Source of the DNA: Bacillota bacterium
GTDB lineage: Bacteria; Bacillota_C; Negativicutes; CTSoil-072
Assembly: GCA_017861495.1 (NCBI GenBank)
Contig: JAGFXW010000001.1
Location: 1 to 64,000 of the forward strand
DNA length: 64,000 nt
Reading direction: 5' to 3'
Part shown: in pieces, positions 17,944 to 26,645 of the stretch
Layout of the letters: each line of letters begins with the position of its first letter
Numbering within the stretch: the first letter of the stretch is position 1
Notes under the pieces: generated by a model
Told to the model about the DNA's origin: nothing
Seen by the model: the letters and a program-made list of their open reading frames with translations, nothing else
Database searches by the model: none
Translations under genes and position numbers: made by a program

Positions 17944-19080
17944 CTATCGAATATGCCCTTTACTAGAAGTTTTCTCTACAATATCATCTACGATTTGCAA
18001 AATCCCTTGGGCCAATTGTGAATCAGAATCATTTATAGTGAACGGCACTCCCATATTAAGTGCATTGGTTGCCAATTGAAACTGATTTGGCAATGTCATG
18101 ATAGGATATCCAATTTCATCTTGCAGTTGACGAAGATAATCTGATTCCCCCCTTAATTTAAATCGGGATAATATCACTTTAATTTTTTCTTTCTGACAAC
18201 CCAACTCACGGAGTGAGTTTAAATAATATTTGAGATGTTCCATCTCAAATCCTGAGTTAATCGCTGCCATAACGTATACAATATCAGATGCTTTGGCCAC
18301 TGCCAAGGTTCGCTTGTCAAAACCTGCCGCATTGTCAACTATAACATAACGAAACAGCTTTCTCATCATCCTGATGATTTCCATGAAGGATTCAACATCG
18401 ATTAATTCTGCTAACTCTGGCCTTGAAGCCCCTGTCAATACCTTAATAGATTTATTATATGTCTGCAAATAAGTTCCTAAAGTAGATGTAGATATATGCT
18501 TTAAGTCACGAACTGCTTCAACAAAGGTATTTAGCGGATCCACATTCAAGTAAACCGGAATATCTCCAAAAGCAAAATCTGCTTCCACGATTCCTACAAG
18601 ATGGTCTGTTTCTTGCGTTAAACCAACTGCCAAATTTACCGCCAAAGTCGTTTTTCCACAGTTTCCTTTTGGGCTAAGGATTGTAATCATTTCATTTACC
18701 GGCAATAACCGAGGTCCATTAAAAGACTTGACCGCCGCTACCAGTTCTTCAGCTTCGAAGGGTTTGACAAGATACCCCTTTGCTCCAGCTTGTATCACGA
18801 TACGGGTAATAGTTTCATCCCACTTGTGGCTCGTACAAATAATCGAAACATCAGGATATACTTCCAATAACCGGGCTATATTTTCCTCAGGACGAGAAGA
18901 ATTTACATCAATATCCAGCAATACAATGTGCGGCTTTTGGCCCTCCATTCGTGCAATTGCTTCCTCTAAACTATTAGCCTGTATGATTAAATTAAATACG
19001 TCAATGGAACGTACTCTTGCACCCAACATATCCCGCATAAAACGCATAGAGTCAATAATAACAATCCGTACTTCTTGCAC
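17944..19080 (-). CDS. CpaE/TadZ-like protein with receiver domain and MinD/ParA ATPase
   Basis: 378 residues. Residues 1-120 form a response-regulator receiver: D10, phospho-acceptor D56 (VLLDID), T83 and K106 (LVKPFE) are in place. Then comes a MinD/ParA-like ATPase with deviant Walker A SPKGNCGKTT. This CpaE layout localises the Tad machinery, usually at a pole. The intact receiver suggests control by an unlinked histidine kinase; no kinase is seen here. GTG start with GGAGG nine bases upstream; 27 bp follow the second TadZ-like gene. Confidence 0.85.
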   Translation of the reverse strand: MQEVRIVIIDSMRFMRDMLGARVRSIDVFNLIIQANSLEEAIARMEGQKPHIVLLDIDVNSSRPEENIARLLEVYPDVSIICTSHKWDETITRIVIQAGAKGYLVKPFEAEELVAAVKSFNGPRLLPVNEMITILSPKGNCGKTTLAVNLAVGLTQETDHLVGIVEADFAFGDIPVYLNVDPLNTFVEAVRDLKHISTSTLGTYLQTYNKSIKVLTGASRPELAELIDVESFMEIIRMMRKLFRYVIVDNAAGFDKRTLAVAKASDIVYVMAAINSGFEMEHLKYYLNSLRELGCQKEKIKVILSRFKLRGESDYLRQLQDEIGYPIMTLPNQFQLATNALNMGVPFTINDSDSQLAQGILQIVDDIVEKTSSKGHIR

Positions 19081-19106
19081 CGTACGATGCCTCCAATTTA
19101 AACTTA

Positions 19107-19961
19107 CTATTTATTACCTAACCAGCGATTCAAGCGCTCCGTCAAGCTTGTTTTTTCCTCGCCTAAATTCCCGGATAATATCGCCTGCGTAATGACTAGC
19201 ATATCTCTAGAGATTTCTTTGTCCGGGTGGGCGATGGAGAAAGGCCGACCTTCTCTCGTTGCTGCAACTGCTACAGCAAAATCATTACTGACTTTCGCGG
19301 CAAAACGTCGTCCGATGCCAGATTCCACTTCAGAAATCCCAATCGCCGTTTTTGCTTTGTATCGATTTAATATTAATTTTACCTTATCTTTACTGTAGCC
19401 TATTCCTTGAAATGCATCTAAGCCTTTCTGCAAATTTTTCACTCCAGATATTGAATCCAATGTATTTATAAATAGAATCATGTTGGACATATCAAGTGCA
19501 CTTAAAACCAAATCACTGAACCCTAAAGACGTATCAATTAAGATATACTTAAAGTGACAAGAAAGTTCACTTAGTACGGAGCCAAAAACTGCGGCAGTAA
19601 CTAGCTCTACTTTTGCATATTCCCGCGGTGCAGCTAAAACAAATATATCATGCTGCCATTTTTCAAGATATTCAACAATCGCTTCCCCTGCAGAATAACC
19701 CCGCTCTGCAAAATCTGCGATTGTATTGCGGGGGTGTATATTTAGCAATCTACAGATATCTCCAAAATGCAGGTCAGCATCTACAATACATACTTTTTCT
19801 CCACTTAAGCGAGCTAAACATGTCGCCAGATTAACAGCTATTGTTGATTTTCCTATTGCATCCACTGTACTAAATAATGTAATAATTTCCCCTTTTTTTT
19901 CTGTTCGAAATGATCTTTCATCAACGCCAGGGTACTGGACAATTTTATTAACAATAGCCAT
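19107..19961 (-). CDS. tadZ: TadZ/CpaE-like ATPase without receiver domain
   Basis: 284 residues of the MinD/ParA superfamily. The P-loop reads FSTVDAIGKST: the signature lysine of the deviant Walker A (KGG) is missing while GKST is kept. Later motifs CIVDADLHFGD and LIDTSLGFSDLV are conserved. A short N-terminal extension replaces the receiver domain. It may work with the CpaE-like protein next to it as a positioning pair for the pilus. ATG with AAAGGTGACAAG upstream. Confidence 0.8.
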   Translation of the reverse strand: MAIVNKIVQYPGVDERSFRTEKKGEIITLFSTVDAIGKSTIAVNLATCLARLSGEKVCIVDADLHFGDICRLLNIHPRNTIADFAERGYSAGEAIVEYLEKWQHDIFVLAAPREYAKVELVTAAVFGSVLSELSCHFKYILIDTSLGFSDLVLSALDMSNMILFINTLDSISGVKNLQKGLDAFQGIGYSKDKVKLILNRYKAKTAIGISEVESGIGRRFAAKVSNDFAVAVAATREGRPFSIAHPDKEISRDMLVITQAILSGNLGEEKTSLTERLNRWLGNK

Positions 19962-20044
19962 ATCTTGTCACCTTTCATCGGAGAAAGTTTGTATCAATTT
20001 ACAAATAATAACGCTCACATATCTTGTTTATTGATAGCAGTACT

Positions 20045-21295
20045 CTATTTTTTGTCCCCATTCTGTTTTTCCTTCCAAGGATCTTCTCCCATTGTTTTTT
20101 GCATATCAATCGTTGCCGGGGGTACATAGTCAGTAGGATCCACAAGAGTCGGCGTCATAATAATTACCACTTCGGTTTTTCCTGATGTAAACGACGTACT
20201 TTTGAATAGCTTTCCTATTACCGGTATATCAGCAAGAAACGGTATTTTATAAACACTTTTGCTTTCTTCATTGGATATCAACCCGCCAATCGCCATGGAT
20301 TGCCCTGAAACCATCGTAATCACGGTTTCCGCTTTGCGAGTCTTAATAGGCGGAATGTACATATTTGATCCTAAGCTAACTTGATGGGAAGAATTCCAGT
20401 CTAAAGCACTGACTTCTGCCTTTACCTTGCTCGTGATCAGATTATCCGAATTCACTTCCGGAGCAATATCCAACTTAATTCCATATTCTTTCCATTCAAT
20501 CCCGATCTGACCATTACTAACACTAACCGGTATAGGAATTTCGCCACCAACCAAAATATTGGCCTTTTCACCACTCAAAGTAATCATATTCGGTTGAGAT
20601 AAAATTTTGGCATTTCCATTTTGGATTAACGCATCCAATTCAGCATTGATGTCGCTGTAAGTGCCAAACCACCCAAACACATTACCTTGGTCTGAAATTG
20701 TATTGGTACTGCTTTGGCCGAAAGGAAAGGCTCCCGGTGTCGATACTGAATTTCCCCACAAAATCCCCAGTTTGTCCGTTTTATCTTTGCTGATTTCTAC
20801 AATTTTTGCTTCAATCTTTACTTGTTTGGGCTTGCTCAACTCCAACAAGTTAACTACTTTCTCACCATACGCACCAGCCACTTTCTCCGCCCGTGCCCGC
20901 TGGTATTGGTCGTTTACCATACCTTCCAATAAAACAGTATTATTCACTTTGCTGACTCTAATGTTCGGATATCCTAGTATCGTTTTAATGTCGTTAGCGA
21001 TTGTAGCATTATTTACTGATACCTCTACATCATAGCTGGATCGGCCTGCTGCCGACCATACTTGCAAAGTGGTCGTCCCAGCCGCTTTTCCAACTATTAA
21101 CACTTCTGTCGGCGATATAATCACAACATCGGCAATATCCGGATTGGCAACGGCTATCCGTTCCACACTATCCCAACTCAATACTGTAGAATTATTCACC
21201 TGTATTACAATATTACCGGCCGCACTAACCGGAAGTACAAGAAGCAAGACAAGTGCAAATATCATAAGTTGTGCAAAACATTTTCGTTGTCTCAA
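20045..21295 (-). CDS. rcpA: Flp pilus secretin (RcpA/CpaC)
   Basis: About 416 residues: signal peptide (LMIFALVLLLVLPVSAAG), pilus-formation N-terminal domain (VIQVNNSTVLSW, PDIADVVIISPTEVLIVGKAAGTTTLQVW), a BON-like repeat, and a GspD/PilQ secretin domain (LSQPNMITLSGEKANILVGGEIPIP; MAIGGLISNEESKSVYKIPFLADIPVIGKLF). It forms the outer-membrane channel for the pilus, so the host must have an outer membrane. The TTG at 21295 is preferred over 21301 because GAGGAGG is then eight bases away. Confidence 0.9.
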   Translation of the reverse strand: MRQRKCFAQLMIFALVLLLVLPVSAAGNIVIQVNNSTVLSWDSVERIAVANPDIADVVIISPTEVLIVGKAAGTTTLQVWSAAGRSSYDVEVSVNNATIANDIKTILGYPNIRVSKVNNTVLLEGMVNDQYQRARAEKVAGAYGEKVVNLLELSKPKQVKIEAKIVEISKDKTDKLGILWGNSVSTPGAFPFGQSSTNTISDQGNVFGWFGTYSDINAELDALIQNGNAKILSQPNMITLSGEKANILVGGEIPIPVSVSNGQIGIEWKEYGIKLDIAPEVNSDNLITSKVKAEVSALDWNSSHQVSLGSNMYIPPIKTRKAETVITMVSGQSMAIGGLISNEESKSVYKIPFLADIPVIGKLFKSTSFTSGKTEVVIIMTPTLVDPTDYVPPATIDMQKTMGEDPWKEKQNGDKK

Positions 21296-21319
21296 GAACA
21301 AGACCTCCTCTACACCAAT

Positions 21320-22195
21320 TTAGTTCGAGCTTACTTTTGTTCCCCGGATCACTGTTACGCCCGAAGACGAATGTACGCGTTCAACAGGATATGCCGGTGG
21401 AGAGTAAGCTGGCGGAATATAAGCTGGTGTGTATGCAGGTGTGGGTGTTGCTGTAGAAGCAGTTTCCTTCGGCACATAAGGACGATAAATGATATCATCT
21501 GTACTGATTGTATTCAAAAGAGCATAGGACGGCGTAGGCTGAAACGGCCTCAACGCTAAGTATATTCTGCTTGTTTCACTGGCAAGTGCTAGCATCGTAG
21601 CCTCTCGCGGTGTTACAGCCAGCGTAACGGACCCTGTTTTTTCAGATGCCGCAGCTTTGTCTTTCGTAGCCGCATCCATATTGTCATTGCGGTTGTAGGC
21701 TAATACCAATATATTTTGGAGAACCATTTTACTGACCCCGACATCTTTTCCACCCACGGTCATTATTAAATCAATATAATCTCCGGCCTTGACAAACCCA
21801 GAAACCCCACTAATATCATTAGCTGCAATGGTAAAGGCCCGTTTGTCACTGGGTATTTGCCCAACAAATCCAGGGACTTTACCATCGACCGCCAAGCGAC
21901 GGTCGGTAACCTGATCTCCCAAGGTCATCGGAACCCGCGACATAACGCCGACTACTTTACCAAGGTCATTTACCGCACCCGGCTGCACTAATTCTGGCGG
22001 AACCATAACAACCTTCACCATTTCTTTCGTAATGACCGTACGCCCGGGGATATCCACCGTTGCCACTACAACCGGTTCTCCTTTTTTTGTCGTTTCAGCC
22101 GATTGACTCTTTAAGTAACTATAAACTAATCCGGCGGTAACCAAACTCAACACTACCGCAATTCCTACCAGTACTTTCATTGGAATTTTCTGCAT
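21320..22195 (-). CDS. cpaB: Flp pilus assembly protein CpaB/RcpC
   Basis: 291 residues with one N-terminal helix, an SAF domain (VVVATVDIPGRTVITKEMV; RVPMTLGDQVTDRRLAVDG) and an RcpC/CpaB domain (AFTIAANDISGVSGFVKAGDYIDLIMTV). A Pro-rich tail follows near residue 260. It is a periplasmic partner of the secretin and first gene of the pilus operon. ATG follows GGGAGGGG. Its long leader (22196 to beyond 22540) contains four phased repeats and the conserved attenuator, which likely set expression of the operon. Confidence 0.9.
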   Translation of the reverse strand: MQKIPMKVLVGIAVVLSLVTAGLVYSYLKSQSAETTKKGEPVVVATVDIPGRTVITKEMVKVVMVPPELVQPGAVNDLGKVVGVMSRVPMTLGDQVTDRRLAVDGKVPGFVGQIPSDKRAFTIAANDISGVSGFVKAGDYIDLIMTVGGKDVGVSKMVLQNILVLAYNRNDNMDAATKDKAAASEKTGSVTLAVTPREATMLALASETSRIYLALRPFQPTPSYALLNTISTDDIIYRPYVPKETASTATPTPAYTPAYIPPAYSPPAYPVERVHSSSGVTVIRGTKVSSN

Positions 22196-22233
22196 CGACT
22201 TTCCCCTCCCCTAAAATTGTGTTTTGCTTTTTA

Positions 22234-22273
22234 ACGTCCAACTAAACATCCAATAAACGTCCAGAAACGTCCA
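22234..22273 (-). promoter_or_regulatory. Four TGGACGTTT-like repeats, phased at 10-12 bp
   Basis: On the minus strand TGGACGT, TGGACGT, TGGATGT and TGGACGT occur with starts 10, 11 and 12 bp apart, between the attenuator and the cpaB ribosome site. Similar units recur at 63345-63383. Helical phasing suggests cooperative protein binding on one DNA face; an RNA-level role is possible since the array lies in the leader. Confidence 0.5.
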
Positions 22274-22443
22274 CGCAAGGAGCACAAAAAAACATGATCA
22301 ACCCTTCATTACAATCAGGCACTCTGCGTGCTCCAAGAGAAAGACCAATCATGGCTCCATACTGAAGAAAATGAGGCAGAGACTGCAGCCAAATTGATAC
22401 GATCAAGCCTTGAAAAACCAAACCATCTCTTGGACAAATGTGT

Positions 22444-22538
22444 CAAAAAAACCCACCCCAAATACAAACGGTTCAGGGGTGGGTTCACTACTCGCTCCGC
22501 ACAAAACAAGTGACCAGATACATTTTGTGCCTCAACGC
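22444..22538 (-). ncRNA. Conserved leader RNA with terminator, copy A (pilus operon)
   Basis: Read on the minus strand it opens with GCGTTGAGGC. A hairpin GCACAAAA/TTTTGTGC encloses CTGGTCACTTG. Then come GGAGCGAGTAGTGAA and a terminator stem ACCCACCCC/GGGGTGGGT (22451-22459 with 22476-22484) plus seven Ts. TGGTCACT can pair with AGTGA and the following CCA, using up the 5' arm of the terminator. Two further copies precede the exopolysaccharide operon. It matches no RNA class I can assign with confidence. Confidence 0.7.
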
Positions 22539-23171
22539 TTCACCTATATTGTTTGTATCTTCATTTCGCTATTCAATTGTGTAATCCTTCTTGATTTTAC
22601 GGAAAAAATAATTATTTTTGTAAATTTACCGCCTTTTTAGTTAATTTTTCTAATTTCAAAGCTATTTCCAAGAATACCGGGAATGAAAAAAACCATGAAC
22701 ACTCCTTCGCAATACAGTCAAGCGGCAAGCGCCTATCCTGGGAAAGATGGTCATGGCTCGTCAAATAAGCAAGTAGCGTAATGAACTGCAACAATTGTTG
22801 ACACGAACAGAACCCGCAAAGATTACGAGCCATTTCTTGCACAAATAGAACCAGCAAGACACGCATCATACCAATGCGTACAATGTGTCATAGTACAAGT
22901 ATCCAGCAATGAACCCTGGTGTGGAAAAGCTGCATAAGATGTAAAAAAATAGATTAAAGAGTTTTATATTCAAAATTCGACATTCTTTTTTCCATTCCTT
23001 CTTGATTTTCCAGAAAAGCAAAAATAAATGTAAATTTCTTCGTAAAAAAGCGCCAAGCAAGCTTAGAACTGTCCAGCCTGTACACCGTTCATACACATTT
23101 ATCACTCATTGTTTTTACATATCGTTCATGTAATGCGTATAATAATTCATCCACAATCTGAAGAATTATGC
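22539..23171. other. Intergenic region upstream of the pilus operon
   Basis: No convincing gene is visible; frames here give low-complexity hydrophobic products. An imperfect repeat of about 45 bp occurs at 22584-22628 and 22996-23039, sharing CCTTCTTGATTTT and GTAAATTT. On the minus strand each copy carries AAGAAGGA followed by a tiny frame (about 10 codons from a TTG, and 13 codons ending NFEYKTL). A clear promoter for the pilus operon could not be fixed. Confidence 0.4.
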
Positions 23172-23654
23172 TTACATTGCTTGATTGTTCTTGTTTTGCG
23201 CGGGATCGGCCGGTGAAAAACAATTGCCTTCATAGTTGCAAAGCACTGGGCGTCCTTCAATCAAATCCAAAGTTGCCCCCTTGAAGCTTTGCGCCAGCGC
23301 TACCGTTTCGCCTTTTAGTTGAAACAACGCACCCACCGTTTCCAGCGTTGGCGGCGTCGTGCTGCGGCGTCGATTCTTATTGCCATAGACCCGCAGATTA
23401 TATTGGGACCAGCCGAGCATAATCAAAAAGATGCATAACGCAACCCCCGCCAGGACGAGCAGCATATAGAGAGTCCCGCTCGCATATTGCGGCGTAAACA
23501 AATAGTTGTAAAAGTAAGTACCGGCAGCCCCCCACAACGCAAGGGTCAGAAGGATGAGGAAGAAGGTAAATACAAAAAGGCCAATGGTGATCAAAATATT
23601 GTCCGCCGCTTTTTGCTTCGGAGACCGCAGTTTCGGTTCATTGATAACCGGCAT
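23172..23654 (-). CDS. pgaD: PgaD-like poly-GlcNAc biosynthesis accessory protein
   Basis: 160 residues, starting at an ATG preceded by GAGGGAGGGAAATAAT and two bases after the pgaC stop. Two membrane helices (about residues 20-50 and 60-85) and a polar C-terminal tail match PgaD, which pairs with PgaC and forms part of the c-di-GMP-responsive synthase in Gammaproteobacteria. Its family is small and variable, so the call rests mainly on topology and position as last gene of pgaABCD. c-di-GMP binding here is inferred, not shown. Confidence 0.8.
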   Translation of the reverse strand: MPVINEPKLRSPKQKAADNILITIGLFVFTFFLILLTLALWGAAGTYFYNYLFTPQYASGTLYMLLVLAGVALCIFLIMLGWSQYNLRVYGNKNRRRSTTPPTLETVGALFQLKGETVALAQSFKGATLDLIEGRPVLCNYEGNCFSPADPAQNKNNQAM

Positions 23655-23655
23655 A

Positions 23656-24912
23656 TTATTTCCCTCCCTCTTGCGTCTGAATGACTTTAATTCCCCGGTC
23701 CGGACTCGTCCAGACGGCCGGTCCGTTCTTTTTCTTGAATAACGCGTTCGGTATGGCGCGGATCGCTGCCAATGCGTTAAACACCCAGTACAAAACGGGG
23801 TACCAAATAACCACAAAATAGACCGACAGCAACCCGGAGTCGTACTTACGGTCTAAAAACAAACTCAGGGAAAATTGGATCAGGCAGACAAACGCAATAA
23901 TGCAACCGTTCCACTGGGGGATCATGTTGCCATGAGCGGCAAAGTCCGTATGATAGCCCAGCAGCATTTGCAGCAGCCAGAAAATCATCGCCGCGACAAA
24001 CGCAACTGACCAGACAACACTCAGCACATAGTCAAAATACAAAGGCCATAACCGCCGTTCAGTCCAACGGGTCAAAATATCCACGTGGCGGATCAGGACT
24101 TCCATTCCGCCCTGCGCCCAGCGCACACGCTGCCGCCAAAGCCCGCTCAGCGTTTCCGGCACTAAAATCCAGCCCAGCGCATTGGTTTCATAACGCACGT
24201 CCCATTTCTTCTTTTCGATCTTCCAGGTCATATCGATATCGTCAGTAATAATATCGGTACTCCATAACCCAACGTCAACCAGGGCGGAGCGGCGGAAAGC
24301 CGCAATTACGCCGGAGACGGTCAGTATCTTGCCCAGCAGGCGCTGTGTCCGTTTTATCAGGCTGATAACACTCGAATACTCCGCTGTCTGGATTTTGGCC
24401 AGTATGCTGGTCCGGTTGCGAACCCGCGGATTGCCGGTCACCGCTCCCACGCGGGGAAATTTCACAAAATGCCAGGCCATCCATTGCAACGCCCGCTTGT
24501 CAATCAGGCAGTCGGCATCAATGGTAACCACAATCTCTCCCTTGCTCATCAAAAAACCGTAGTTCAAGGCCGCTGCCTTGCCCACATTTTTGCGGATCAA
24601 CAAAGAACGGACCTTCTCGGACCCGGCCAGGATTTCGTTGATCACGTCACTGGTTTTATCGGTACTGGCGTCATCGATCAGCAACACTTCAAAATCCGGG
24701 TATTCGGATTGCAGGATGGCGTCTACGGTTTCCTTCAGACATTCTTCTTCGTTTCTGGCCGGAACCATCACAGTAATGAAAGGAAATTCCTGCAAATCCG
24801 GGTATTCCGGTGTATTGCGTTCATGCCGGAAATAAAAGCTGGCACCGCCGATCATCCAGATCAAGCTCATTATGATCGGATATAAAAACAGAAACAACCC
24901 TAAGATATCCAT
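23656..24912 (-). CDS. pgaC: Poly-beta-1,6-N-acetylglucosamine synthase PgaC
   Basis: 418 residues of processive GT2. Metal/UDP site DAD at 132-134, catalytic-base region TDDID at 223-227, QRVRW at 261-265, one N-terminal and several C-terminal membrane helices. It polymerises GlcNAc from UDP-GlcNAc and passes the chain through the inner membrane with PgaD. The ATG at 24912 has GGGGAGGA six bases upstream; a TTG one codon earlier is less likely. It lies 34 bp after pgaB. Confidence 0.92.
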   Translation of the reverse strand: MDILGLFLFLYPIIMSLIWMIGGASFYFRHERNTPEYPDLQEFPFITVMVPARNEEECLKETVDAILQSEYPDFEVLLIDDASTDKTSDVINEILAGSEKVRSLLIRKNVGKAAALNYGFLMSKGEIVVTIDADCLIDKRALQWMAWHFVKFPRVGAVTGNPRVRNRTSILAKIQTAEYSSVISLIKRTQRLLGKILTVSGVIAAFRRSALVDVGLWSTDIITDDIDMTWKIEKKKWDVRYETNALGWILVPETLSGLWRQRVRWAQGGMEVLIRHVDILTRWTERRLWPLYFDYVLSVVWSVAFVAAMIFWLLQMLLGYHTDFAAHGNMIPQWNGCIIAFVCLIQFSLSLFLDRKYDSGLLSVYFVVIWYPVLYWVFNALAAIRAIPNALFKKKNGPAVWTSPDRGIKVIQTQEGGK

Positions 24913-24945
24913 CAACAGTCCTCCCCTATGTCAAGTGTCCGGCTG

Positions 24946-26610
24946 TCAAAACAAACTGTCCGGGTAATAGGAAAAGTAAAGCCCGCCTTTGCTGCGTAAA
25001 ATATCGGTCTGGCGTTTTATCTCCTGCTCAGTATGCCATTTTTGCCGTTCAAAATCAAATGTTTCTACTTGGAAAATCACTTTGTTTGCTGCGGACGGAT
25101 CTTTCAACGCCTTGTCCGTTACTATTTCGAGGCGTTGCTGCATTGCGCCGGCTTGCTGCCCCGCAGCGGGCGGAATGGTAATCACGGTATAATCATACAG
25201 CGTCAAATAGCGCTGATATTTTTTTGCCGCGTTCGCCCCTTCAATTGGGTTTACGACCGCTTCAGCCGGGATTGTCCGCGCAAACCGTGTAATCGGTCTC
25301 GCTTGGCGAAATTCCCGCATGATTTGTTCGGTCAAGCCGTCAAGGGCATCCGCCTTCGTTTCCGGCCGCCGGTAGTGGGTCAATGGCAAATCATCCTGAA
25401 AAAGCACGCCATCCACATACGTATAGGCTGCCAAATCCGAATAAAGAGCGGCAACCACACCGATTGGTTTTTCTTCTGCCAGGTACTGCAGGGAAAGGTT
25501 CGGGATTGCCGCGTATACTAAAAATTTCGCCTTACGAAGTTTGGCGGCAATATGAGAAAAAATATCCGCTTTGACCGGTAAAACACGATTAGGGAAATAA
25601 GCGCTTTCCGCCCGGCCATTCGCAGAATCGGTGGAAACCGCCTGCAGACAAACCGCGCTGACCTTTTCTTTTTCAAAATGCTTCATGACCATCTGCAGGT
25701 TGCTGTCGGTCGCCCGCAAATTATCCGGTTCATAGATTGTATCGATACTCAGGGTTACAACCTTAATCGGTTTTTTCTCCAAACTGTCCGGCCGCAAAAA
25801 AGCAGGAAAGCGGTCAGTTCCGGGATTGTCGACAACAACGGCCCGATAGGCTTGCCATAAGCCTGTCGGCCCCGGCACATTCGGTTTGACATCTAGCGTA
25901 AATGCAGCCTGGAAACCGTTTCTTTGCGCCATCTCAATTCCAGCCATAGTATACGCGCCGTAAGGCCAGACCATGGCAGCGGCCTTGTGTCCCAATTCAC
26001 GTTCAAATTGGCGTTGGGCCTGCCGCAAATCGTCTTCAACGCGCTGTCGAAACGTCTCTTCCGTTTCGTATCCGGCAGCTCCGTACTCCCGGTCGGCCAA
26101 TGCATTGCCCCGGTCTCCCTGTGGATTGACCCGTTTGAAATAATGCGACTTGTAGGAATGAGAAGCTACCGCCACCAAACCGGATGCTTCCATCTCCCGC
26201 AATTGCTGCCAGTTGGCCAAAGGTCCTACTTCCGGCGGCGGGTATTCCAGCCAAAAACCGACAATCGCCAGCATCGCCGGATAATTGTATTTCTGTAACA
26301 AGGGAAATACATCGGTATAGAAAGAGATATAACCGTCGTCAAACGTAATCATCACCGGTTTATCCGGCAGCGGCGCCCCGTCGCGGGCAAAGGCGATATA
26401 TTGCTGCAGGGAAATCGGGTGGTAACCTTGCTGCCGCAAATACGCGAAGTGCTGCTCCAGAGTTTCTTTCGTTACCGTATACATATCGTTTCCCGTCTTA
26501 CCTACGTCATGATAACATAGGATCGGCACATTCGTTGGATTCGCAGCTGCCAAAGAAACGCTCCCCAACTGCAGGACAAGGCAAAAGCAAATGAGCCAGA
26601 CTCTTGCCAT
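24946..26610 (-). CDS. pgaB: Poly-GlcNAc N-deacetylase PgaB
   Basis: 554 residues from an ATG with GGAGGTGG upstream. Signal peptide, then a NodB-type CE4 domain: H34-D35 (CYHDVG), TFDDGY (D91, D92), SHSYKSH (H151, H156) and a late WPYGAY. Residues from about 280 form the PgaB-type C-terminal GHL13 domain (VVTLSIDTIYEPDN; VDGVLFQDD). The two-domain layout is that of Gram-negative PgaB, which deacetylates and trims the polymer in the periplasm, rather than the single-domain IcaB of monoderms. Confidence 0.92.
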   Translation of the reverse strand: MARVWLICFCLVLQLGSVSLAAANPTNVPILCYHDVGKTGNDMYTVTKETLEQHFAYLRQQGYHPISLQQYIAFARDGAPLPDKPVMITFDDGYISFYTDVFPLLQKYNYPAMLAIVGFWLEYPPPEVGPLANWQQLREMEASGLVAVASHSYKSHYFKRVNPQGDRGNALADREYGAAGYETEETFRQRVEDDLRQAQRQFERELGHKAAAMVWPYGAYTMAGIEMAQRNGFQAAFTLDVKPNVPGPTGLWQAYRAVVVDNPGTDRFPAFLRPDSLEKKPIKVVTLSIDTIYEPDNLRATDSNLQMVMKHFEKEKVSAVCLQAVSTDSANGRAESAYFPNRVLPVKADIFSHIAAKLRKAKFLVYAAIPNLSLQYLAEEKPIGVVAALYSDLAAYTYVDGVLFQDDLPLTHYRRPETKADALDGLTEQIMREFRQARPITRFARTIPAEAVVNPIEGANAAKKYQRYLTLYDYTVITIPPAAGQQAGAMQQRLEIVTDKALKDPSAANKVIFQVETFDFERQKWHTEQEIKRQTDILRSKGGLYFSYYPDSLF

Positions 26611-26645
26611 CGAACCACCTCCGCCCGTTGTCCGGGCTTCTTTTG

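Noticed and set aside
22315..22513. Overlapping short frames on both strands in the cpaB leader
   Set aside because: They overlap the attenuator and have no recognisable product.
22612..23105. Two minus-strand frames of 79-85 codons as genes
   Set aside because: Products are low-complexity and hydrophobic, no family or good ribosome site is evident, and the region looks like leader DNA.
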